Assembly (NCBI GenBank): GCA_902826685.1
Contig: CADEFT010000015.1
Span: forward strand, 1 to 64,000
Length of the DNA stretch: 64,000 nt
Reading direction: 5' to 3'
Origin: an uncultured Acidobacteriota bacterium
GTDB lineage: Bacteria; Acidobacteriota; Terriglobia; Bryobacterales; Bryobacteraceae
The notes under the pieces are model-generated. The model was not told where the DNA came from and did no database searches. It saw only the letters and a list, made by a program, of their open reading frames with translations. A program made the position numbers and the translations under genes. Shown piece by piece: positions 17,405 through 25,310 of this stretch; within the stretch, counting starts at the first letter, position 1; every line of letters starts with the position of its first letter.

Positions 17405-17449
17405 TCCCCGCCCGGTTTGAAACATTTCTGGATCGATAAAGGAGCCATC

Positions 17450-17500
17450 ATGAAAGTCAAAACGAAGGTCAAGGCCGGCAGCGCTGCTTGGGGCACCTAG
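17450..17500 (+). CDS. tiny peptide 2 (16 aa, KxKxKxKAG family)
   Basis: The product is MKVKTKVKAGSAAWGT, identical to copy 3. AAAGGAG with a 6-base spacer precedes the ATG. The gene starts exactly 96 bases after copy 1 and 96 before copy 3. It differs from copy 3 in only three coding positions (AAG/AAA, GCT/GCG, GCT/GCG), all silent. Ser11 and Thr16 of the tail are candidate sites for the glycosyltransferase encoded downstream; that is inference. The function is unknown. Confidence 0.65.
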   Translation: MKVKTKVKAGSAAWGT

Positions 17501-17545
17501 TCCCAACGCGGTTGAATCATTTCTGAATCGACAAAAGGAGCCATC

Positions 17546-17596
17546 ATGAAAGTCAAAACGAAAGTCAAGGCCGGCAGCGCGGCGTGGGGCACCTAG
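17546..17596 (+). CDS. tiny peptide 3 (16 aa, KxKxKxKAG family)
   Basis: The product is MKVKTKVKAGSAAWGT, the same as copy 2, with silent codon differences. AAAAGGAG precedes the ATG with a 6-base spacer. It is the last gene of the array; a terminator-like hairpin starts 24 bases after the stop. Such genes escape standard annotation because of their length. The conservation of start, ribosome site, reading frame and stop across three copies is the main evidence that it is real. Confidence 0.65.
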   Translation: MKVKTKVKAGSAAWGT

Positions 17597-17620
17597 CCTC
17601 GCACCGCAGACCGAACCGAA

Positions 17621-17666
17621 GGCCAGTCTGAGCAGGCGCCCACCCGCCCGCGCAGTCTGGCCTTTT
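17621..17666 (+). terminator. Rho-independent terminator after the peptide array
   Basis: GGCCAGTCTG pairs with CAGTCTGGCC (one T-T mismatch) across a 22-base GC-rich loop, and TTTT follows. It lies between the last tiny gene and the glycosyltransferase, so read-through would give much more peptide mRNA than glycosyltransferase mRNA, as is usual for precursor and modifying enzyme. Confidence 0.65.
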
Positions 17667-17706
17667 CCATTTGTTGTTTGGCAAGTCTGGTAGATTGGCA
17701 GGAGCC

Positions 17707-18600
17707 GTGCGCGCTCCTCCTCCCATTGGCGTCGTGGTCATCAGCCGCAACGAAGGATGCCACCTCGCCGCGACCATCGAGAATCTGGAACGTACCCTGC
17801 CCGCCAACGCGACGATCGCGGTGGTGGACGACGGGTCCGAAGACGGATCCGCCGATTTCCTGGTGCGCCGCCGCGGCCGGCGGGTGCGGCTTTTTCGCAA
17901 TCCCTTTCTAGGCGCGAGCATGGGCGTTACGCGCGCCCGGAATTTCGGCGCCGAAGAGGTCAAGGGCGAGATTCTCGTCTTCAGCGACGCGCACATGACC
18001 TATCCGCCGCTTTGGTGGCGTCCGCTGGTGGACCTGCTGGAACAACCCGGCGTGGGCGCTACGGCGCCGGTGATTGTCGATAGCGCCGGATCTCCGATTC
18101 GCGGCGTGGGGCTTACCTTCAAGAACGCGGCGCTCGAGGTGCGCTGGCTCAAACATCGCGGCCGGACGGTGCGCGAAGTGCCGATCCTGCCCGGGGCCTG
18201 TTTCGTCATACGGCGCGACGTCTTCGACGCCGCCGGCGGCTGGGACGAAGGCATGCTGCATCGCGGCAACGTCGACAACGAAATTTCGGTGCGCCTGTGG
18301 CTGCTCGGTTACCGGCTGCTGGTCACTCCGGAAGTCACCGCGGGGCACTTGTTCCGCAAGCAGTCTCCCTATCCCGTTGGCTGGCCGGAATACCTGCAGA
18401 ACCGGTTGCGGCTTCCCTTCGTGCATTTCAAGCCGGAACGGATTTCGGAAACGGTGCAGGCCCTGGCGCACCAATCGAATGTGGGGGCGGCACTGCTGCT
18501 GATCGCCAATAGCGACGCGGCCGGGCGCCGCCGGGAACTGGCCGAACGGCGCGTTCACGACGACGACTGGTTCTTTGCCCGCTTCGGCATCAAGATATAA
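17707..18600 (+). CDS. GT-A glycosyltransferase resembling polypeptide GalNAc-transferases
   Basis: A 297-residue family 2/27-type glycosyltransferase. The N-terminal nucleotide-sugar fold shows VVVISRNEG, VVDDGSEDGS and a metal motif of DxH type (VFSDAHMTYPPLWW, near residue 90). The C-terminal half has GGWDEGM, then NEISVRLWLLGYRL, then AGHLFRKQSPYP. These recall the catalytic GGxxxEISFRxW and GHxFRKxxPY segments of eukaryotic ppGalNAc-transferases, where the DxH and the last His bind Mn. No lectin domain or membrane helix is seen. GTG at 17707 follows AGGAG closely; an upstream in-frame TTG at 17671 is an alternative. It may modify the tiny peptides just upstream (Ser/Thr in their tails), but carbohydrate acceptors are not excluded. 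Confidence 0.8.
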   Translation: MRAPPPIGVVVISRNEGCHLAATIENLERTLPANATIAVVDDGSEDGSADFLVRRRGRRVRLFRNPFLGASMGVTRARNFGAEEVKGEILVFSDAHMTYPPLWWRPLVDLLEQPGVGATAPVIVDSAGSPIRGVGLTFKNAALEVRWLKHRGRTVREVPILPGACFVIRRDVFDAAGGWDEGMLHRGNVDNEISVRLWLLGYRLLVTPEVTAGHLFRKQSPYPVGWPEYLQNRLRLPFVHFKPERISETVQALAHQSNVGAALLLIANSDAAGRRRELAERRVHDDDWFFARFGIKI

Positions 18601-18623
18601 CCGCGGCGGCGCTCATTTTCTAG

Positions 18624-18653
18624 TTGACATTCAGTTGCATCCAACCCTAGTAT
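18624..18653 (+). promoter_or_regulatory. sigma70-type promoter of the siderophore receptor
   Basis: TTGACA (18624-18629), 18 bases, TAGTAT (18648-18653). A perfect -35 and a four-of-six -10 lie about 80 bases before the receptor start, so the iron locus has its own promoter apart from the glycosyltransferase. I saw no clear Fur box. Confidence 0.6.
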
Positions 18654-18735
18654 AGGACTTATTCGGTCGCCGATCTTCCACGTTCGGTACGAACGGCGGC
18701 CACCGAGTAGAAGCACCAAAATTGAGAGGTCCTAC

Positions 18736-21153
18736 GTGCGCCTTCGAATTCAGATTCGAACCAGAAAACCCGTGCGTTCGCGCGAGGTCATGAGCCGCAA
18801 ATGGCTTGCAATGGGTACGCTCGCCGCTTACGGCGCCGCCGGTGGCGGCGGTTCGCTTCCGGCGCAATCGCGCACGGGAACGGATGCGGCGGCGCCGGCG
18901 GCGCAAACGTTGCCGGTGGTCCAGTTCGACATTCCCTCCGGTGCGTTGGGGGAAGCATTGGCGGCTTTCGAACGCGCATCGGGCTGGAAGGTGACCGTTC
19001 CCGAGGGGAAAATGCTGCCGCTACCGAGCAAGGGCGTGCGCGGCATGATGCCCGCCGGCCAGGCGTTGAGCGGCATCCTGGCGGGCACGGGCTTGCGATT
19101 TGAGATGAAAGGAGCGAGTGAAGCCACGCTTCGCTTCGATGCCGTGCGATCCACCGTCGAGGTAACCGATCGCATCCCGCTCACCTCGCCGCGCTACACC
19201 GAGCCTTTGCGGAACATTCCGCAAACTATCACCGTGATTCCCAGGAACGTGATCGAGCAGCAGGGAGCGGTGAGCCTGACGGAGGTGATGCGCAACGTGC
19301 CCGGTATCACGATTACGGCGGGCGAAGGCGGAGTGGCGGCCGGCGACAATCTGACACTGCGTGGCAACAGCGCCCGCAACGATATTTTCGTGGACGGCGT
19401 ACGCGATCTGAGTCCGCAATCGCGCGATCCGTTCAACCTGGAGCAGGTGGAAGTGACCAAGGGTCCCACGTCGGCGGTGACCGGCCGCGGTTCGGCGGGC
19501 GGCGCCATCAATCTCATCAGCAAGGGACCGGGCATGAGCCGCGTCATTGGCGGATCGATCGCGCTGGGAAACGCCGATACGCGCCGCGCCACCATCGATT
19601 TGAATACCTCGCTTGGGCGGTTGGGCCTTGGCGAGCGCACCGCCTTCCGCCTGAACGGCCTGGTGCACGATTCCGGAGTAGCGGGGCGCCGCGCCGTGAC
19701 CAACGACCGCTGGGGCCTAGCGCCTTCTCTCGCCTTCGGGCTTGGAACGCCGACCCGGCTGACGCTCGGCTATTACAAGCTCAGACAGGACAACGTCTCC
19801 GACTACGGCATCCCGTGGGTTCCGCTGGCGAACAACGCGCTGGCGGCGTATCGCGACAGGCCGGCTCCGGTGCCGCGCGATACCTTCTACGGCTTCCGCG
19901 ACCGGGACCGCGAGGTGCTCAACCAGGACAGCGGCACGGTGAAGTTCGAGCACGACTTCAGCGACCAGTTGCAACTGCGTAGCCAGCTTCGCATCGCCGA
20001 CTCCAGCCGCGACTCGATGGCGACGCCTCCGCGCTTTGCGGGCAACGATTCGACGGTCATCAATCGCGAGATGCGCTCCTGGATCGCCAAGGACCGCATT
20101 GTCGACAATCAAACCGATCTGCGGGCCAATGGCAGGTTCCTCGGGCTGGAACACGCACTGATCACCGGAGCGGCGTTCACCGGGGAGCGCAACACGCGGT
20201 TCAATCGCACCGCGCCGGGCTCTCCCACCACACTGCTCAATCCCAATCCCGACGACGTTTATACGGGTCTCATCACCACCAGTCCGTTCATCGGACGCAT
20301 CTCCGGCGATACGCAATCGGTGTGGGCTTTCGATACCGCCAAACTCGGCCGGCACTGGGAGGCGACCGGAGGCCTGCGCTGGGAGCGGTTCGACGTCAAC
20401 GGCGTCAGCACCGCGCCGGCGCCCGTGCGGCAGAACGTGAATTTCGCCAGCCTGCGCGCGGGGCTGATCTACAAGCCTGTGCAGTCGGGCAGCGTTTACG
20501 CTTCCTATGGAACGTCCATCAGTCCCTCTCTGGAAGGGCTTTCCTACAACACCGCCAACACCGCCATCCCGCCCGAAAAGACTTACACCACCGAGGTGGG
20601 AACGAAGTGGGAAGTAGCCGGATCGCGGTTGCTGTTGACCGGCGCGCTGTTCCAGGTCAAGAAGGACAATGCCCGCACGCCGGGGCTTCTGCCCACCGAT
20701 CCGGTGCAGGTGCTGGCCGGGCGGCAGGTATCGCAGGGCCTGGAGCTTTCGGCATCGGGAGGGATCACGCGTTCGCTGCGCGTGCTCGGGTCCTATACGT
20801 TGATCGACGCGCGCATCCGGTCGTCCAACACGCCGGCGGAAGTGGGCCGCAAGTTTCTCAATACGCCGCGCAATGCCGCCAGTGTGTGGATGACCTACAC
20901 TGCGCGCCGGTTCATGATCGGGCTTGGCCCGCGCTTCATGGGCAAACGCTTTGGCAACAACATCAACACACGATGGGTGGACTCCTACGCCACCGTCGAC
21001 GCCATGGCCTCCTACCGCGTCAATCGCTATGTGGATGTGCGGTTCAATCTGTCCAATCTCAACAACTCCTATTACTTCGAGCGGCTGGGCGGAGGACATC
21101 TGATTCCCGGAGCCTCGCGCTATGCGCTGGTGACGACGAATCTCCATTTCTGA
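18736..21153 (+). CDS. TonB-dependent siderophore receptor with STN domain
   Basis: An 805-residue outer-membrane receptor. After an export signal (RKWLAMGTLAAYGAAGGGGSLPAQS) comes a secretin/TonB N-terminal STN signalling domain (FDIPSGALGEALAAFERASGWKV, about residues 60-135). A plug domain follows (RNIPQTITVIPRNVIEQQGA, NLTLRGNSARNDIFVDGVRD, VTKGPTSAVTGRGSAGGAINLI), then a 22-strand barrel ending in the aromatic LVTTNLHF. It is of the catecholate/hydroxamate siderophore type. STN domains usually signal to a FecR/sigma pair, but none adjoins. GTG at 18736 has GAGAGGT upstream; ATG at 18790 would also keep the signal peptide. The two following genes support an iron-uptake locus. Confidence 0.93.
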   Translation: MRLRIQIRTRKPVRSREVMSRKWLAMGTLAAYGAAGGGGSLPAQSRTGTDAAAPAAQTLPVVQFDIPSGALGEALAAFERASGWKVTVPEGKMLPLPSKGVRGMMPAGQALSGILAGTGLRFEMKGASEATLRFDAVRSTVEVTDRIPLTSPRYTEPLRNIPQTITVIPRNVIEQQGAVSLTEVMRNVPGITITAGEGGVAAGDNLTLRGNSARNDIFVDGVRDLSPQSRDPFNLEQVEVTKGPTSAVTGRGSAGGAINLISKGPGMSRVIGGSIALGNADTRRATIDLNTSLGRLGLGERTAFRLNGLVHDSGVAGRRAVTNDRWGLAPSLAFGLGTPTRLTLGYYKLRQDNVSDYGIPWVPLANNALAAYRDRPAPVPRDTFYGFRDRDREVLNQDSGTVKFEHDFSDQLQLRSQLRIADSSRDSMATPPRFAGNDSTVINREMRSWIAKDRIVDNQTDLRANGRFLGLEHALITGAAFTGERNTRFNRTAPGSPTTLLNPNPDDVYTGLITTSPFIGRISGDTQSVWAFDTAKLGRHWEATGGLRWERFDVNGVSTAPAPVRQNVNFASLRAGLIYKPVQSGSVYASYGTSISPSLEGLSYNTANTAIPPEKTYTTEVGTKWEVAGSRLLLTGALFQVKKDNARTPGLLPTDPVQVLAGRQVSQGLELSASGGITRSLRVLGSYTLIDARIRSSNTPAEVGRKFLNTPRNAASVWMTYTARRFMIGLGPRFMGKRFGNNINTRWVDSYATVDAMASYRVNRYVDVRFNLSNLNNSYYFERLGGGHLIPGASRYALVTTNLHF

Positions 21154-21170
21154 GGAGAAAGCGCGCCGCG

Positions 21171-21851
21171 ATGCTGTTGCACATAGATTCTGTATTGACC
21201 GCGGAAGAAGCCGCCGCGTGCCGTGCCGCGCTCGAAAGGGCCGAATGGGTGGATGGACGCGTCACCGCGGGCTATCAATCGGCGCGCGCCAAGCACAACC
21301 TGCAACTGGCGGAAGACCATCCGCTGGCGCGGGATCTGAGCGGCCGGATTGTTTCCGTGCTGGAGCGCAATCCGTTGTTCATGAGCGCGGCCCTGCCGCT
21401 GCACGTGTTTCCTCCGTTGTTCAACCGTTATGAGGGCGGGCAGTCCTTCGGCGTCCATGTCGACAACGCCATACGGCAGGTGGCGGGCACCGGCCACCGC
21501 ATCCGCACCGACCTTTCCGCTACACTGTTCTTCACCAACCCGGAAGACTACGATGGCGGCGAACTGTTGATCGAAGACACGTATGGCACGCAATCGGTGA
21601 AGCTGCCGGCCGGGCACATGGTTCTGTACCCATCGACGAGCTTGCATCAGGTCAAGCCAGTGACCCGTGGAGCGCGACTTTCCTCCTTTTTTTGGATTCA
21701 AAGCATGGTCCGCGGCGATGCGCAGCGCACTTTGCTGTTCGACCTCGACATGGCCATTCAACGGTTGTCGGCCGAGATGCCCGATCATCCCACCGCCGTG
21801 CAACTCACTGGCGTTTATCACAACCTGATTCGAATGTGGGCGGAGATCTGA
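21171..21851 (+). CDS. PKHD-type Fe(II)/2-oxoglutarate dioxygenase (PiuC/YbiX-like)
   Basis: A 226-residue cytoplasmic hydroxylase of the PiuC/YbiX family, found almost always beside TonB-dependent siderophore receptors. The iron ligands are H and D in GVHVDNAIR and H in STSLHQVKPV; the 2-oxoglutarate-binding Arg is in RGARLSSFFW. Its substrate is unknown. It begins 17 bases after the receptor gene ends and the PepSY gene follows after 3 bases, so the three form an operon probably induced by iron shortage. Confidence 0.93.
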   Translation: MLLHIDSVLTAEEAAACRAALERAEWVDGRVTAGYQSARAKHNLQLAEDHPLARDLSGRIVSVLERNPLFMSAALPLHVFPPLFNRYEGGQSFGVHVDNAIRQVAGTGHRIRTDLSATLFFTNPEDYDGGELLIEDTYGTQSVKLPAGHMVLYPSTSLHQVKPVTRGARLSSFFWIQSMVRGDAQRTLLFDLDMAIQRLSAEMPDHPTAVQLTGVYHNLIRMWAEI

Positions 21852-21854
21852 CTC

Positions 21855-23096
21855 ATGAGCTTTCGCAAGGTTCTTTTCTGGATGCATCTGATTGCCGGGT
21901 GCGTGGCGGGCGTGGTGGTTCTGATCATGTCGGTGACGGGAGTAATGCTGACCTATGAGCGGCAGATGCTGGCCCGCGCCGATCGCGGATCCTACCGGGT
22001 GGAACCGCCCGCCGGGACCCAACCGCTGGAGGTGAACGACCTGCTGGCGCGCTTGAGCCAGAATCATGAAGGCGGACTGCCGCGCGGCTCCTCGCTGGTG
22101 ATGCGCTCCGATCCGGGAGAGCCCGTTGAACTTTCGATCGGGCGCGAAGGCTCGGTCTACGCCAGTCCTTACGACGGAAGCATCCTGGGCAAGAGCAATC
22201 CCGGTACGCGGCGTACGTTTCAGAAGATCACCGCGTGGCACCGTTGGCTTGGGAGCGAAGGCGAGGGCAGGGCAACGGCGAAGGCGATAACGGGAGCCTG
22301 CAATCTGGCGTTTCTGTTCCTGGTGGCCTCCGGCATGTATCTGTGGCTGCCAAAGGTATGGAGCATGCGGCACATCCGCCCCATTCTGTGGTTCAAGGGC
22401 GGGCTTTCGGGCAAGGCGCGCGACTTCAACTGGCATAACGTTTTCGGCATCTGGGCCGCCGTGCCGCTGCTGATCGTGGTGGCGAGCGCGGTGCCGATGT
22501 CCTATCCCTGGGGCACCGCCCTGGTGTACTGGTTGGCCGGATCGGAAGCACCCGCGGTGAAAGGGCCTCCTCCCTCCGGTGGCCTTACCAAGGGCGGCGG
22601 TGGGGAGCGCCGTGAGCGTCCGGAAGGCGGTGAGCGTGGCGCCCGCGGCATCGACCTTGCCACGGTTCCCGCGCTGGCGCCGATGTGGGCGCGGGCGCGG
22701 CAGGAGGCTCCGGATTGGCGGAGTATTTCGATGCGCATCCCCGAGCGCGAAGGGGCCGATATCGCCTTTCTGATCGACAGTGGGGACGGCGGGCAGCCGC
22801 AATTGCGATCGACGCTGACTCTGGACGCGTCAGGCGCCGTGAAGCGCGTCGAAACGTTCTCCAACGGCGACGCGGGCCGGCAATGGCGCATGTGGACGCG
22901 CTTCGCGCACACCGGCGAATACTACGGCGTCGTGGGGCAGACGATCGCCGGCCTTGCGTCGCTGGCGGGTGTGTTCCTGGTTTGGACGGGTATCGCATTG
23001 GCACTGCGCCGCTTCAGCGCGTGGCGCACACGCGGGACGCGGGCGGACGCGGCAGCCGAGCAGCCGCAGGCTACCGTGGGCGCTTCGGGCCGCTAG
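21855..23096 (+). CDS. PepSY-associated membrane protein (ferric-siderophore reductase-like)
   Basis: A 413-residue inner-membrane protein with the PepSY_TM plan. TM1 is FWMHLIAGCVAGVVVLIMSVTG. A periplasmic PepSY domain ends in TAWHRWLG. TM2 (ITGACNLAFLFLVASGMYLWLP) and TM3 (WAAVPLLIVVASAVPMSYP) follow, and TM4 is near the C-terminus (GLASLAGVFLVWTGIALAL). Membrane-facing His (MHLIAG, FNWHNVFG, AHTGEYYG) may bind haem, as proposed for family members that reduce ferric siderophores in the periplasm. It is the last gene of the iron operon. Confidence 0.9.
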   Translation: MSFRKVLFWMHLIAGCVAGVVVLIMSVTGVMLTYERQMLARADRGSYRVEPPAGTQPLEVNDLLARLSQNHEGGLPRGSSLVMRSDPGEPVELSIGREGSVYASPYDGSILGKSNPGTRRTFQKITAWHRWLGSEGEGRATAKAITGACNLAFLFLVASGMYLWLPKVWSMRHIRPILWFKGGLSGKARDFNWHNVFGIWAAVPLLIVVASAVPMSYPWGTALVYWLAGSEAPAVKGPPPSGGLTKGGGGERRERPEGGERGARGIDLATVPALAPMWARARQEAPDWRSISMRIPEREGADIAFLIDSGDGGQPQLRSTLTLDASGAVKRVETFSNGDAGRQWRMWTRFAHTGEYYGVVGQTIAGLASLAGVFLVWTGIALALRRFSAWRTRGTRADAAAEQPQATVGASGR

Positions 23097-23255
23097 TTGG
23101 CGGGCATACCGTGGCTGGTGGTGCCGTGTCGGCGCTACGCGCGGGACTTCGGGCACTCTATCGCTGGCGATGCTCCAGCGCCTGGCGTACGCGGGGGCAC
23201 GGGCCACGCGGCATGCGAAAAAAGGCGACCGCTGCGAGCGGTTCACCCACGGCCG

Positions 23256-25307
23256 CTAGTTCTCGCGTTCCCATACTTTTCCCTGGCGCGCCAAGGCGAT
23301 GAACTCGGGCACGGTGGACGCATTCAGAGCGACGACGCCAGCCTCTGCGCGCACCCGTGATTTCTCCGCCAGAGACGAAGCGCCGTGCAAAGCGATCGCT
23401 TTCAGATGACGGCAGGCGTCCATCAGGAACGCCACTGCGTCCGCATTTTTGGCCAACAAGGCGTCGCCGGCGGGTCCGGCGAGCACGGCCACCGCATCGA
23501 ACAACACCGACGGTGCGGTCTGCAGCGCCATGTGAACCGGATGCGCTTTTCCCGCCGCGTCTTCTACTCCACCCACCCGAACGGCGATGAGCGCGGCGGC
23601 CGCGCCTTCTTTCCGGATCGCAGCGGCGAGTTTCGCCTGAATGGCCGGATCGAAGCCGGGTCCCAGAAGGACACCGATCTTTCGTCCCTTCAGATTCGGC
23701 GGATATTTGCCGTAGAGCCGCAGAGCGGGGCTCGGCGGAAGGTCGACCGGAGGGGCCGCGGGCGTGGGATGGATCGCCTCACCCGCCATCCCTAATTCCG
23801 AGGCCACGGTTTCCGCCAGGCCCCGGTCAATCACTTCGAGATGTCCCAGCACTCTCTTTCGAATCTCCGCGATAGCCACTTTGCTCAATTCGAAGGTGAG
23901 TGCCTCCGCCATGTGCTTTTGCTCCTGCGGCGTCACCGATCGGTAGAACAGGCGCGCCTGGGAATAGTGGTCGCGGAACGAGGCCGGGCGGATACGCGCC
24001 TTCGTTCCTTCGACGGACACCGGAACCGGCTTCAGGCCTTGACGAGACTCTCGCGGCCCGGCGGGATCGAGCGTGTTGGGTTCATAGTTCGCTCTGCCCT
24101 TCGGCACGCCCATCTGCATCTGGCCGTCGCGTTGGAAGTTGGCGAAAGGGCACTTGGGCCGGTTAATGGGCAATTGATGGAAGTTCGGCGAACCAAGCCG
24201 GCTGAGCTGTGTGTCCTGATAGGAGAACAGCCGTCCCTGCAACAGAGGATCTTCGCTGAAGTCGATGCCGGGGACGATGTGACTGGGGCAGAAGGCGACC
24301 TGTTCGGTTTCGGCGAAGAAATTGTCCGGATTGCGGTCGAGCACCATCTTCCCCACCATCTCGACCGGCACGACCTCTTCGGGTATGAGCTTGGTGGCGT
24401 CGAGAATGTCGAAGGGAAGGGAGGCGGCCGTTTCCGGATCGACGATTTGCAAGCCCAGTTCGTACTCGGGAAGGCTGCCGCTCTCGATGGCTTCGAAAAG
24501 GTCGCGCCGGTGGAAGTCGGGATCGGCTCCGCAGATTTTGACGGCCTCATCCCACAGCACCGCCGCCGTTCCGAGCACGGGACGCCAGTGGAACTTGACG
24601 AAGTTCGATACTCCGGCGGCGTTCACCAGGCGGAACGTATTGACGCCGAAGCCTTCCATCATGCGCAGCGACCGGGGCAGGGCGCGATCCGACATCGCCC
24701 ACATGATCATGTGGAACGATTCCGGCATGAGCGAAATGAAATCCCAAAATGTGTCGTGAGCCGAGCCGGCCTGAGGATAGCCGCGGTCGGCCTCCATTTT
24801 GACGGCGTGCACCAGATCGGGGAACTTCATCGCGTCCTGAATGAAGAACACCGGGATATTGTTGCCCACAAGATCGAAATTACCCTGCTGCGTGTAGAAC
24901 TTGACCGCAAAGCCTCGCACGTCGCGGGGCAGGTCGACCGAACCCGCTCCTCCGGCCACCGTGGAGAAGCGGGCGAAGACCGGCGTCCGGACCGATGGAT
25001 CGGCCAGGAAGGCGGCACTGGTCACGTGCTTCATCGATCTGTAGGGCTCAAAGTAACCGTGCGCCGCCGAACCTCTTGCATGGACGATGCGCTCGGGAAT
25101 CCGCTCATGATCGAAGTGCGTGATTTTCTCGCGGAGGATGAAGTCTTCGAGAAGCGACGGACCTCGTTCGCCGGCCTTGAGCGAGTTCTGATTGTCGGCC
25201 AGTGGTACGGCCTGGTTGGTGGTGAGCGGCACACCGTCCGGCGCGGCCCGTTGATGGGTTTCGCCGCCGCTTGGGCGATCGGTTTTGGTTTTCTTACTGA
25301 CTGGCAT
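23256..25307 (-). CDS. katE: large-subunit catalase (HPII type)
   Basis: A 683-residue clade-2 monofunctional haem catalase that breaks down H2O2. The catalytic His is in RIVHARGSAAHG (near residue 76), the distal Asn in GNNIPVFF and the haem-ligand Tyr in RLFSYQDTQLSRLG. The C-terminal ~150 residues form the flavodoxin/DJ-1-like domain typical of large subunits (GRKIGVLLGPGFD). Length fits HPII-type enzymes. It is expected to be cytoplasmic and stress- or stationary-phase-induced. Its ATG is 3 bases downstream of the preceding gene's stop, so the two may share a transcript. Confidence 0.97.
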   Translation of the reverse strand: MPVSKKTKTDRPSGGETHQRAAPDGVPLTTNQAVPLADNQNSLKAGERGPSLLEDFILREKITHFDHERIPERIVHARGSAAHGYFEPYRSMKHVTSAAFLADPSVRTPVFARFSTVAGGAGSVDLPRDVRGFAVKFYTQQGNFDLVGNNIPVFFIQDAMKFPDLVHAVKMEADRGYPQAGSAHDTFWDFISLMPESFHMIMWAMSDRALPRSLRMMEGFGVNTFRLVNAAGVSNFVKFHWRPVLGTAAVLWDEAVKICGADPDFHRRDLFEAIESGSLPEYELGLQIVDPETAASLPFDILDATKLIPEEVVPVEMVGKMVLDRNPDNFFAETEQVAFCPSHIVPGIDFSEDPLLQGRLFSYQDTQLSRLGSPNFHQLPINRPKCPFANFQRDGQMQMGVPKGRANYEPNTLDPAGPRESRQGLKPVPVSVEGTKARIRPASFRDHYSQARLFYRSVTPQEQKHMAEALTFELSKVAIAEIRKRVLGHLEVIDRGLAETVASELGMAGEAIHPTPAAPPVDLPPSPALRLYGKYPPNLKGRKIGVLLGPGFDPAIQAKLAAAIRKEGAAAALIAVRVGGVEDAAGKAHPVHMALQTAPSVLFDAVAVLAGPAGDALLAKNADAVAFLMDACRHLKAIALHGASSLAEKSRVRAEAGVVALNASTVPEFIALARQGKVWEREN

Positions 25308-25310
25308 AAA

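Larger units (their letters stand above)
17354..17596 (+). repeat. three-unit tandem array with a 96-bp period
   Basis: Three units of 51 coding bases are separated by 45-base spacers. The spacers end in the shared ribosome-binding segment AAAGGAGCCATC before copies 2 and 3, and share GCGGTT(T)GAA(A/T)CATTTCTG-like sequence. The spacers have drifted more than the codons. Selection rather than recent duplication therefore seems to preserve the coding part. Confidence 0.85.

Noticed and set aside
23097..23255. Possible small gene or terminator between PepSY and catalase genes
   Set aside because: A short stem ACCGCT-GCG-AGCGGT exists but has no T-run, and the open frames lack start signals.
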